A stretch of DNA of 6,579 nt from an uncultured Flavobacteriales bacterium. Lineage in GTDB: Bacteria; Bacteroidota; Bacteroidia; Flavobacteriales_D; Sanyastnellaceae. Of the stretch, positions 1 to 6,065 are shown piece after piece; position 1 is the first letter of the stretch, and every line of letters begins with the position of its first letter. The stretch covers positions 1 to 6,579 of the forward strand of contig CALCNZ010000187.1 of assembly GCA_937897625.1 (NCBI GenBank), given 5' to 3'. The notes beneath the pieces were generated by a model. The model saw nothing but the letters and a program-made list of their open reading frames with translations, had not been told where the DNA came from and made no database searches. Position numbers and translations under genes: made by a program.

Positions 1-18
1 TCATTCGACGATTTATAA
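1..18 (+). CDS. 3' tail of an upstream gene (frame uncertain)
   Basis: A + strand gene probably ends here, because an intrinsic terminator in + orientation follows at 38-63. In frame 1 the window opens with codons for S-F-D-D-L and a TAA at 16-18, which fits the strong TAA preference of the other genes in the window. Frame 3 reads I-R-R-F-I-N-G-I-K-T-S with a TGA at 36-38, directly at the foot of the hairpin, and cannot be excluded. Too little is present to name a product. Confidence 0.22.
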   Translation, partial: SFDDL

Positions 19-37
19 ACGGAATCAAGACTTCGTG

Positions 38-63
38 AAAAGACAGCTTCGGCTGTCTTTTTT
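38..63 (+). terminator. Intrinsic (rho-independent) terminator
   Basis: A perfect 10-bp stem (38-47 pairs with 52-61) is closed by the loop TTCG at 48-51 within the context C-TTCG-G, the very stable cUUCGg tetraloop. The 3' arm runs into six T residues (58-63). The T tract lies on the + strand, so it ends transcription of the gene upstream of the window. Only four A residues precede the stem, so it would work poorly in the other direction. It isolates the methyltransferase gene from upstream transcription. Confidence 0.9.
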
Positions 64-89
64 GTTTCCAACTGAATGAATTGTTGCAG

Positions 90-97
90 TACCTTCA
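90..97 (+). promoter_or_regulatory. Candidate -7 element (TACCTTCA) for the methyltransferase gene
   Basis: TACCTTCA resembles the Bacteroidota -7 consensus TAnnTTTG with two mismatches. The nearest upstream TTTG (61-64) is 25 bases away, a little longer than the usual 17-23. Transcription would start near 103, leaving an A-rich leader of about 30 bases before the ATG at 133. A promoter is needed here because a strong terminator precedes the gene, but this particular site is only a weak match. Confidence 0.35.
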
Positions 98-132
98 CGG
101 ACGCAAAAAAATATCACTTCGATATACCGATT

Positions 133-855
133 ATGTCTAAAAAAAATCCGGGAACGCTATACCTTTTCCCAACTCCCATCGGAGATCTTCACCAGATGGA
201 ACACCTTCCATTCAACAATGAATTAATGTTAGAATTGGATATCTTTTTTGTGGAAGAGTTGAAAACAGCTCGACGCTATTTAAGAAAAAATGGCTACACC
301 AAAGATTTCGAGGAAATTACTTTAAACGTTATAAATGAGCACAGTAAAGAACTTGGTTACGACGATTGGTTGAAGCCAATTCTTGAAGGAAAGAACGCTG
401 GGCTCATGAGTGAAGCGGGCATGCCATGCATTGCAGATCCGGGAGCGGTCATTGTTGCTGAAGCGCATCGCATGGGCATTCCAGTAGTACCATTAACAGG
501 CCCTTCTTCAATTATGCTAACCTTGGCGGCTTCCGGTTTAAACGGACAATCATTTACCTTTCACGGGTACCTTCCGCGTGAGCGTGGTGAGCGCATGAAG
601 AAAATTAAAATGTTGGAAAGACAGTCCTCGGAATTTAGAGTGACTCAGTTGTTCATGGACGCTCCTTATCGCAGTCACCATGTGTATGACGACTTGCGTG
701 AGCATCTTCAGCCAACAACTTTACTTTGCATTGGCTGCGACGTTCACAGTCAGAACGGTTATGTAATTACCAAGTCTATTGCTGAATGGCGCGAAATGAA
801 TTGGGACTTCAACAAACGAAATGTGATTTTCGCAATAGGAGTTGAAAAGAAATGA
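133..855 (+). CDS. SAM-dependent methyltransferase, short RsmI-like (tetrapyrrole methylase fold)
   Basis: A 240-residue methyltransferase of the RsmI/tetrapyrrole methylase family, which uses S-adenosylmethionine. Visible motifs are PTPIGDL (13-19; RsmI has ATPIGNL), SEAGMPCIADPG (93-104; RsmI SDAGTPxxSDPG), PLTGPSS...LAASGL (120-136), FHGYLP (143-148) and MDAPYRS (175-181; RsmI YEAPHR). The RsmI EDTR box is replaced by EELKTAR (41-47), and the protein is about 40 residues shorter than typical RsmI, which methylates C1402 of 16S rRNA. It is therefore likely a paralogue whose substrate is unknown, so no symbol is given. The frame is open from an ATG at 76, but 133 is preferred: family similarity begins a few residues after it (GTLYLFPTPIG), the 19 upstream residues look unrelated, and the candidate promoter lies downstream of 76. 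It overlaps the phosphatase gene by ATGA at 852-855, implying translational coupling. Confidence 0.88.
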   Translation: MSKKNPGTLYLFPTPIGDLHQMEHLPFNNELMLELDIFFVEELKTARRYLRKNGYTKDFEEITLNVINEHSKELGYDDWLKPILEGKNAGLMSEAGMPCIADPGAVIVAEAHRMGIPVVPLTGPSSIMLTLAASGLNGQSFTFHGYLPRERGERMKKIKMLERQSSEFRVTQLFMDAPYRSHHVYDDLREHLQPTTLLCIGCDVHSQNGYVITKSIAEWREMNWDFNKRNVIFAIGVEKK

Positions 856-1295
856 AACGAATTCTCTGTGTTTGTTTAGGCAACATCTGTCGCTCGCCTT
901 TGGCCGAAGGAGTATTAAAAGCTAAGGCACATGCAATGAACCTTCCGTTGCAAGTTGCGAGCGCCGGAACACTTGGATTTCATGTTGGAAGTGGCGCCGA
1001 TAAACGCTCTGTGGCCATTGGTAAAAAATACAATGTTGACATATCCAACCACCAGGTTCAAAAATTCATCCCTGAGCATTTCGATCTTTACGATATTATT
1101 TTGGTTATGGATCGAATGAATCTGAGCGATGTTTCGGACATGGCGCGGAACGAATCTGATCTCGAAAAAATAAGTTTGTACCTCGTGGATGAAGAAGTCG
1201 AAGACCCCTACACTGGACCGGCTGAAGGATTCGAAATTCTTTACGACATTCTGGAAGGTCACGCTGAACATTGGGTAAGAAGAGCACTTCAATAA
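852..1295 (+). CDS. Low-molecular-weight protein tyrosine phosphatase
   Basis: A cytoplasmic phosphatase of the LMW-PTP/arsenate-reductase-like fold, 147 residues, full family length. The N-terminal phosphate-binding loop VCLGNICRSP (7-16) gives the C-x5-R signature, with Cys8 as nucleophile and Arg14 as phosphate ligand. SAGT (37-40) and HVGSGADKRS (44-53) are the next conserved block; the aromatic position often held by Trp there is Phe43. VMDRMN (85-90) and EDPYTG (117-122), with general acid Asp118, complete the active site. These enzymes remove phosphate from tyrosine in proteins; in many bacteria the partner is a tyrosine kinase for exopolysaccharide export, but no such gene is in this window. 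Its start overlaps the methyltransferase stop (ATGA), so both are probably made from one mRNA. The arginase promoter lies partly inside its last codons. Confidence 0.95.
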   Translation: MKRILCVCLGNICRSPLAEGVLKAKAHAMNLPLQVASAGTLGFHVGSGADKRSVAIGKKYNVDISNHQVQKFIPEHFDLYDIILVMDRMNLSDVSDMARNESDLEKISLYLVDEEVEDPYTGPAEGFEILYDILEGHAEHWVRRALQ

Positions 1296-1304
1296 CTATC
1301 TTTG
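1271..1304 (+). promoter_or_regulatory. Bacteroidota-type promoter of the arginase gene
   Basis: The -7 box TATCTTTG at 1297-1304 matches TAnnTTTG exactly and is followed by the commonly seen C. A TTG at 1271-1273 could serve as the -33 element with a 23-base spacer, at the long end of the usual range. The box ends only four bases before the ATG at 1309, so transcription should begin at or within a few bases of the start codon. The promoter overlaps the end of the phosphatase gene. Confidence 0.7.
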
Positions 1305-1308
1305 CATT

Positions 1309-2274
1309 ATGATTAACAAAAAAGCGAAAAACATTCGAATTATCGAAGTTCCGAGTGAAGTTGGAGCAGGAACACGCGGATCTAGTTTAGGCGTCGACGC
1401 ATTAAAAATTGCAGCCTTGGACTTCCGTTCTGGCTTTTTCAAAAAATATAGAAGCATTGTCATTCCTAACGACAACGCTGCTTTACACAACAATCCTGGA
1501 AGCCGCTACGCGAAACACATTCGAAGTGTGCTTAAAATGTATGAGCGCATTGGCGCTGCGGTTCGCGATACCATTCGTGACAATCGTTTTCCTCTATTAT
1601 TGAGCGGAGACCACAGCAATGCGGGCGGTACCCTTGCTGGAATTCGCATGGCCTATCCGGAATCGCGTGTAGGTGTTATCTGGATTGACGCGCATGCTGA
1701 TTTGCATAGCCCATATACGAGTCCAAGCGGAAACCTCCACGGTATGCCCTTGGCAACCGCTTTGAACGAAGACAACATTGAAGAGAAAGTGAATGACCTC
1801 GATTACGAGACCATTGACTTGTGGGAAATGTTGAAGAATGTGGGAGATATCTGTCCGAAGATTGAATACCGTGACCTAGTCTACATCACCCTTCGCGACT
1901 TCGAAGAGCAGGAAGCTGCTTTAATCAAACAGAACAAAGTGAAGGTCGTTTCAACCAATGAACTTCGTAAAACAGGTATCACGAAGTTGAGCCGTGAGAT
2001 CTTGAGATACTTGAGTGCCTGCGACAAGATCTACATCAGTTTCGACGTAGACTCTATGGATCCTACTGTGTCAAGAGGAACGGGAACACCTGTGAAGAGC
2101 GGGATTAACGAGCGCGAAGCGGCTGATTTGATTCTTGAGTTGCTACAAAACGAACGCATTTGCTGTTTAGAATTCACGGAAATTAATCCGACCCTCGATA
2201 GCGAAAACGTTATGGCCGAGACCGTCTTCGAAATTCTTCAGAAGGTCGCTCGTCAGTTGGAAATGATTCAATAA
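1309..2274 (+). CDS. Arginase (ureohydrolase family)
   Basis: A 321-residue cytoplasmic Mn-dependent ureohydrolase that would hydrolyse L-arginine to ornithine and urea. All expected metal ligands are present: His102 in SGDHS (99-103), Asp127, His129 and Asp131 in DAHAD, and Asp246 and Asp248 in SFDVDSMDP (244-252). His144 in SGNLHGMPLA and Glu291 in EFTEINP match active-site residues of known arginases. The SPSGNLHG segment is arginase-like; agmatinases usually have a Tyr-rich HGTP-type loop there, so agmatinase is less likely but not excluded. Ser99 replaces the first Gly of the common GGDHS motif. The start is placed at the first ATG; family similarity begins near residue 8 (NIRIIEVPSEVGAGTRG), and the next Met is at residue 77, too far in. 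It has its own promoter and may be translated from a leaderless mRNA. No urease or other arginine-pathway gene is visible nearby. Confidence 0.93.
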   Translation: MINKKAKNIRIIEVPSEVGAGTRGSSLGVDALKIAALDFRSGFFKKYRSIVIPNDNAALHNNPGSRYAKHIRSVLKMYERIGAAVRDTIRDNRFPLLLSGDHSNAGGTLAGIRMAYPESRVGVIWIDAHADLHSPYTSPSGNLHGMPLATALNEDNIEEKVNDLDYETIDLWEMLKNVGDICPKIEYRDLVYITLRDFEEQEAALIKQNKVKVVSTNELRKTGITKLSREILRYLSACDKIYISFDVDSMDPTVSRGTGTPVKSGINEREAADLILELLQNERICCLEFTEINPTLDSENVMAETVFEILQKVARQLEMIQ

Positions 2275-2288
2275 TTCGTGACTAGAAA

Positions 2289-2321
2289 TTCGAAAGTTTC
2301 ACGTATGCTTTCGTAACTTCG
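2289..2321 (+). promoter_or_regulatory. Candidate promoter of the etfB cluster
   Basis: TAACTTCG at 2314-2321 matches the Bacteroidota -7 box with one change (TTTG to TTCG). TTCG at 2289-2292, 21 bases upstream, sits where the -33 TTTG element is expected. Transcription would start near 2326, giving a leader of about 14 bases that is A-rich and lacks a Shine-Dalgarno sequence. It is the only recognisable promoter for the genes from etfB onward. Confidence 0.6.
2291..2313 (+). promoter_or_regulatory. Inverted repeat in the promoter spacer, possible operator
   Basis: CGAAAG at 2291-2296 and CTTTCG at 2308-2313 form a perfect 6-bp dyad with an 11-base gap. It fills the space between the putative -33 and -7 elements of the etfB promoter, a common place for a repressor site. 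A 6-bp dyad can arise by chance in a region this long, and a weak terminator-like stem for the arginase gene is a poorer explanation because no T tract follows. Confidence 0.3.
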
Positions 2322-2339
2322 CAGCCTTAAAACTGCAAC

Positions 2340-3080
2340 ATGAAAATTTTAGTCTGCGTGAGCAAGGCACCCGACACCACGTCGAAGATTGCCTTCACCA
2401 ACAACAACACTTCATTCGATGAGGCTGGGGTAAACTTTATCGTTAACCCTTATGATGAATGGTACGCACTTGTTCGTGCGTTAGAATTGAAAGAAGCGCA
2501 AGGCGGAAACGTTACTGTTCTTAGCGTTGGCGGAGCAGACTACGAACAGATCATTCGTAAGGCTTTAGCAATTGGTGCCGACGATGCTGTTCGCATTGAC
2601 GCTCCTGAGTCAGATGCACTTAGTGTTTCAACACACATTGCGAATTACGCGAAAGACAAAGGATTCGATTTAATTTTATGTGGAAAGGAAACCATCAACT
2701 ACAACGGATCTGTTGTACCTGGAATGGTTGCTGAATTGTTAGATATGCCTTTGGTTGCATTGGCTGCGAAGCTTGATGTTGCGAACGGTGTTGCTACTTG
2801 TGAAAGAGAAGTAACAGGCGGCATGGAAGTATTGGAAGTGAACCTTCCTGCAGTAATCAGCGCAGCAAAAGGAATGGCAGAGCAACGCATTCCAAACATG
2901 CGTGGAATTATGGCAGCGCGCACCAAAGCGTTGGAAGTTATTTCCGTTGAAAATGCTGCGGCATCTACTTCGGTAAGCAACTACGAAATGCCTCCTGCTA
3001 AGAGCGCTTGCAAATTTGTAGATCCAGCGAACGCTGCCGAGTTAATCACATTGTTACACCAAGAGGCGAAAGTCATTTAA
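2340..3080 (+). CDS. etfB: Electron transfer flavoprotein, beta subunit
   Basis: The 246-residue beta subunit of the ETF heterodimer, which passes electrons from acyl-CoA and related dehydrogenases toward ETF:quinone oxidoreductase. The N-terminus MKILVCVSKAPDT and VNPYDEWYALVRALELKE (35-52) are typical, as are REVTGGMEVLEVNLPAVIS (156-174) and the partner-recognition segment RIPNMRGIMAARTK (183-196). The AMP-site segment, often GKQAIDDDxxQTG in other ETFs, reads GKETINYNGSVVPG here (115-128), so the acidic and QTG residues are replaced. I recall the same change in other Bacteroidota. The subunit is full length. It is the first gene after a promoter and lies 13 bases before etfA. A bifurcating function is not suggested by anything visible, but cannot be judged from sequence alone. 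Confidence 0.95.
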   Translation: MKILVCVSKAPDTTSKIAFTNNNTSFDEAGVNFIVNPYDEWYALVRALELKEAQGGNVTVLSVGGADYEQIIRKALAIGADDAVRIDAPESDALSVSTHIANYAKDKGFDLILCGKETINYNGSVVPGMVAELLDMPLVALAAKLDVANGVATCEREVTGGMEVLEVNLPAVISAAKGMAEQRIPNMRGIMAARTKALEVISVENAAASTSVSNYEMPPAKSACKFVDPANAAELITLLHQEAKVI

Positions 3081-3093
3081 TACCGAACTGAAC

Positions 3094-4041
3094 ATGAAAA
3101 CAATCGTATTCGCAGAACACCACAACGGTAAATTCACGAAGTCTTCTTTAGAAGCGGTTTCTTATGCTACAGCATGGTCTGTTAGCACTGGAGGAACTTG
3201 CATTGCAGTTACCTATGGAAGTATTGATGCTTCTGTTCTTGGAACAGCTGGTGCAAATGAAGTTTGGAAGATGGACGCATTGAGCGCTGCAGATGGTGAG
3301 CAAATAACCAAACTTATGTTGGCTGCTCAAAAAGAAAGTGGTGCCACTGCAATTGTTCTTTCTCAAGATTTAATTGGAAAATCAGTTGCCCCTCGCCTAT
3401 CTGTTCGATTGAACGCTGGATTGGTTTCAGGTGCTACTGCTATACCTTCAGGAAACACAGTAAAGAAAAACGTATTCTCAGGAAAGGCCATTGCCCATGT
3501 CTCTGTGAATTCAGAAGTAAGCATTGTAACCGTTCTTCCGAACTCATACGGAGTGAACACTTCAGGCGCAGCTTGTCCAGTTAACGCATTTAACGCGGAA
3601 GTTGGAACAGCACGTGTTCGCGTGAAAGAAGTTCGCATGGAAGAAAGCGAGTCTATTCCATTGCCAGAAGCAGACAAAGTTGTTTCTGCGGGAAGAGGAA
3701 TGAAAGGCCCTGAGAATTGGGGAATGATTGAAGAATTAGCAAAAGAATTAGGAGCAGCAACGGCATGTTCACGTCCAGTATCCGACATCGGATGGCGCCC
3801 TCATCATGAGCACGTTGGACAAACAGGAATTGCTATTCGTCCGAACTTATACATTGCTGTCGGAATTAGCGGAGCCATTCAACACCTTGCAGGGGTTAAC
3901 GGTTCGAAGGTTATTGTTGTCATTAACAAGGATCCTGAAGCACCGTTCTTTAAAGCAGCTGACTACGGAATTATTGGCGATGCCTTTGAAGTGGTTCCTC
4001 AATTAATTGCAGCGGCGAAAGCCTTCAACGCTACAAAATAA
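3094..4041 (+). CDS. etfA: Electron transfer flavoprotein, alpha subunit
   Basis: The 315-residue alpha subunit, which carries the FAD of the ETF heterodimer. The N-terminal half is the less conserved ETF fold (MKTIVFAEHHNGKF start). The C-terminal FAD domain is textbook: SAGRGMKGPENW (198-209), SRPVSDIGW (226-234), VGQTG (241-245), the family signature from LYIAVGISGAIQHLAG to VVIN (252-278), then KDPEAPFFKAADYGIIGD (279-296). Arg227, Thr244 and His264 fall at positions that contact flavin in known ETFs. It directly follows etfB and its TAA shares one base with the ATG of the next gene (TAATG), so the nuclease gene is probably translationally coupled to it. Likely electron donors are acyl-CoA dehydrogenases encoded elsewhere. 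Confidence 0.96.
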   Translation: MKTIVFAEHHNGKFTKSSLEAVSYATAWSVSTGGTCIAVTYGSIDASVLGTAGANEVWKMDALSAADGEQITKLMLAAQKESGATAIVLSQDLIGKSVAPRLSVRLNAGLVSGATAIPSGNTVKKNVFSGKAIAHVSVNSEVSIVTVLPNSYGVNTSGAACPVNAFNAEVGTARVRVKEVRMEESESIPLPEADKVVSAGRGMKGPENWGMIEELAKELGAATACSRPVSDIGWRPHHEHVGQTGIAIRPNLYIAVGISGAIQHLAGVNGSKVIVVINKDPEAPFFKAADYGIIGDAFEVVPQLIAAAKAFNATK

Positions 4042-4625
4042 TGAGCGATAAAATTCAGCTTGATCTCGTAGACATTACCCCGAGCAGCAGTTCGAACGGG
4101 GCTTATGTCATGGCGCTCACTGAAATTGCAGGTGCACGCAGTTTAGCCATTGTTATTGGTCCTGCTGAAGCGCACAGCATTGTGATTGTCATGGAAAAAA
4201 TGCCGATCACGCGTCCGCTTACCCACGATCTCTTCGTCTCTCTTGCTGAGAATTTTGAAATTCAAGTGGAGTCAGTCTTCATTTATCAAATGATTGACGG
4301 TATTTTTTATGCTCGCATTGTTGTAAGCAACAATGATAAAATTGTTGAAGTAGACTCGCGGACAAGTGACGCCGTTGCCATTGCCATTCGCTTTGGAGCG
4401 CCTATCTTCTGTGCGAAAGAAGTTATGGATGAAGTTGGAAGAGACATGCGTGCTTTGACTGAAGGTGATGACTTGGATTTCGATCTTGACATAACGGAAG
4501 AAGATTTGGAAGAAGAATTAACTCCGGAAGAAATCTTGAAGAAACTCGACGAAGCCTTGTTGAATGAAGATTACGAGCTGGCTTCGAAGCTTAGAGATGA
4601 GTTAGATAAAAGAAACAAAAAGTAA
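4041..4625 (+). CDS. Bifunctional nuclease family protein (DUF151) with C-terminal UVR motif
   Basis: 194 residues. Residues 1-130 form the DUF151/DNase-RNase domain: IGPAEAHSIVI (39-49), RPLTHDLF (58-65) and DSRTSDAVAIAIRFGAPIF (105-123). Some plant members of this family have been reported to cleave both RNA and DNA; the bacterial role is poorly known. A strongly acidic linker (about 141-163, mostly Asp and Glu) leads to a UVR motif (164-191, LKKLDEALLNEDYELASKLRDEL), the coiled helical hairpin by which UvrB and UvrC meet, which suggests a protein-binding tail. There is no signal peptide. The gene starts on the last base of the etfA stop codon, a close link between a nuclease-like protein and ETF that I recall as recurrent in Flavobacteriales. 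The family call is firm; nuclease activity is inferred. Confidence 0.92.
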   Translation: MSDKIQLDLVDITPSSSSNGAYVMALTEIAGARSLAIVIGPAEAHSIVIVMEKMPITRPLTHDLFVSLAENFEIQVESVFIYQMIDGIFYARIVVSNNDKIVEVDSRTSDAVAIAIRFGAPIFCAKEVMDEVGRDMRALTEGDDLDFDLDITEEDLEEELTPEEILKKLDEALLNEDYELASKLRDELDKRNKK

Positions 4626-4670
4626 AACTCTGATCCATAGGATTTGAGTGACACCAAAACTATAAAGACT

Positions 4671-5162
4671 ATGGTAGGAATTATAATGGGAAGCCAAAGC
4701 GACTTGCGCATTATGCAAGAAGCGGCAGATGTTCTTTCCCTGTTGAATGTCCCTTTTGAAATTAGCGTTGTGAGTGCTCATCGCACGCCTGACCGTATGT
4801 TTGAATACGCTAAGGGCGCCGCCAGTAGAGGTGTTCAGGTAATTATTGCCGGAGCCGGCGGGGCGGCGCATTTGCCAGGAATGACGGCGTCTTTGACCCC
4901 CCTTCCTGTTATTGGTGTTCCAATTAAATCTTCGAATAGCATCGACGGCTGGGACAGCGTTCTCAGCATTCTTCAAATGCCCGCGGGCGTTCCCGTGGCA
5001 ACCGTAGCTCTCGATGGTGCGCGTAACGCAGGAATTCTCGCTGCTCAAATAGTAGCCATTGCCGACGCGCAATTGATGCAACGAATAGCCCAATTCAAAG
5101 ATGAATTGAAGAAAAAAGTCATGGACTCTGTTTCCGAAGTGGAAGCGCTTTCAAAAAAATAA
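4671..5162 (+). CDS. purE: N5-carboxyaminoimidazole ribonucleotide mutase (PurE class I)
   Basis: PurE converts N5-CAIR to CAIR in purine synthesis, working with PurK, which is not in this window. The 163 residues show GSQSD (7-11), SAHRTP with the catalytic His37 (35-40), GAGGAAHLPG (61-70), PVIGVP (79-84) and NSIDGWDSVLSILQMPAGVPVATVA (89-113). The DSVLSILQMP block marks class I, the bacterial mutase type, rather than the class II carboxylase. An in-frame TTG at 4644 would add nine residues (LSDTKTIKT) and lies 18 bases after the previous stop. The ATG at 4671 is preferred because it is preceded by an A-rich stretch, opens directly on the first beta strand, and gives the usual family length; E. 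coli PurE does carry a similar short N-terminal extension, so the TTG start remains possible. The next gene begins one base after its stop. Confidence 0.94.
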   Translation: MVGIIMGSQSDLRIMQEAADVLSLLNVPFEISVVSAHRTPDRMFEYAKGAASRGVQVIIAGAGGAAHLPGMTASLTPLPVIGVPIKSSNSIDGWDSVLSILQMPAGVPVATVALDGARNAGILAAQIVAIADAQLMQRIAQFKDELKKKVMDSVSEVEALSKK

Positions 5163-5163
5163 T

Positions 5164-6054
5164 ATGGCCACATTCATTCCCGGTGAAATTCCCGTTGGGA
5201 AATTGCATCAACTTCTTCTAGGCAGCGTAGCGCCTAGACCCATTGCTTGGGTAAGCACCATTGACGAAAACGGAACACCGAACCTTTCTCCGTTCAGTTT
5301 CTTCAACGTATTTTCAGCCAATCCGCCCATTGCAATATTTTCTCCCGCAAGAAGAGGTCGCGACAACACGACCAAGCATACGTCTGAAAATGTAAAGCGC
5401 GTTCCAGAATGCGTGATCAACATTGTGAACTACAGCTTGGTTCAACAATGCTCGTTAAGCAGCGTTGAATACCCTGCGGGAGTAAATGAATTCATCAAGT
5501 CCGGAGTTACTGAATTGGCTTCAGAAGCCATTCGCGTTCCACGCGTTGCAGAATCTCCGATTCAGTTGGAATGCAAAGTGAAGGAAGTCATTGAACTAGG
5601 AAGCGAAGGTGGCGCAGGTAATCTCGTGGTTTGCGAAATCGTTCGCGTGCACATCAACGATTCCATTCTCGATGAAAACGGAAGAATAGATATGTTCAAA
5701 GCCGATCTTGTTGCACGTGCAGGTGGAGACTATTACGTAAGAGCCATCGACGGTTTGTTTGAAGTTCCGAAGCCCAATGAAAAAATTGGAATCGGTATAG
5801 ACGCATTGCCCGAAGACATTCGTTATTCGAAAGTTTTAACAGGAAATGATTTGGGAATGTTGGGCAACTTGCAAGCCCTTCCGAATGAGACCGATGTCAA
5901 CGAATACAAATTATTGGAACTTTCTGACTTATTTTTAGAGCATGAAGGAAATGCAGAAGCGTTGGAACAAGCGCTGCATGCAAGAGCAGCGGAGTTATTA
6001 AAATCGAAAAAAACAATTGAAGCGGCATGTACGCTTCTAGCCTTTAACAATTAA
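5164..6054 (+). CDS. Flavin reductase family protein (FMN-binding split barrel)
   Basis: A 296-residue cytoplasmic protein of the flavin reductase-like/flavoredoxin family. Residues about 10-200 form the FMN-binding split barrel: LLLGSVAPRPIAWVSTID (17-34), NLSPFSFFNVFSANPP (40-55), FSPARRGRDNTTKHT (59-73), CVINIVNY (83-90) and GGAGNLVVCEIV (149-160). Members bind FMN and may reduce flavin with NAD(P)H or act as electron carriers; which applies here cannot be told. The C-terminal part (about 200-296) includes a LPEDIRYSKVLTGNDLGMLGN segment (215-235) and an Ala/Leu/Glu-rich helical tail; I recall this longer architecture from other Bacteroidota, so it is not an obvious fusion. The start lies one base after the purE stop, so the two are very probably cotranscribed. 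Its nearness to etfBA makes a flavin or electron-transfer link attractive but unproven. Confidence 0.88.
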   Translation: MATFIPGEIPVGKLHQLLLGSVAPRPIAWVSTIDENGTPNLSPFSFFNVFSANPPIAIFSPARRGRDNTTKHTSENVKRVPECVINIVNYSLVQQCSLSSVEYPAGVNEFIKSGVTELASEAIRVPRVAESPIQLECKVKEVIELGSEGGAGNLVVCEIVRVHINDSILDENGRIDMFKADLVARAGGDYYVRAIDGLFEVPKPNEKIGIGIDALPEDIRYSKVLTGNDLGMLGNLQALPNETDVNEYKLLELSDLFLEHEGNAEALEQALHARAAELLKSKKTIEAACTLLAFNN

Positions 6055-6065
6055 ACTCATTCAGC

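Noticed and set aside
76..132. N-terminal extension of the methyltransferase from the ATG at 76
   Set aside because: The 19 added residues (starting MNCCSTFTDAKK) do not resemble the family, and the candidate promoter at 90-97 lies after this ATG.
915..1292. Minus-strand open frame opposite the phosphatase
   Set aside because: Its product has no recognisable motif, and it lies wholly within a clear LMW-PTP gene.
2277..2303. Stem-like CGTGA...TCACG after the arginase stop, considered as a terminator
   Set aside because: The stem is only 5 bp with a large imperfect loop, and no T tract follows; it also overlaps the etfB promoter.
3363..3788. 141-codon minus-strand open frame opposite etfA
   Set aside because: It is a by-product of etfA codon use; the sense protein has the full ETF alpha signature.
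4638..4646. TAGGATTTG as an internal promoter for purE
   Set aside because: The spacing inside the box is one base too long, and no TTG lies at the expected -33 position, so it is not listed as a feature.
4602..5093. 163-codon minus-strand open frame opposite purE
   Set aside because: It covers a highly conserved purE and its low-complexity, Asn/His/Arg-rich product matches no family I know.
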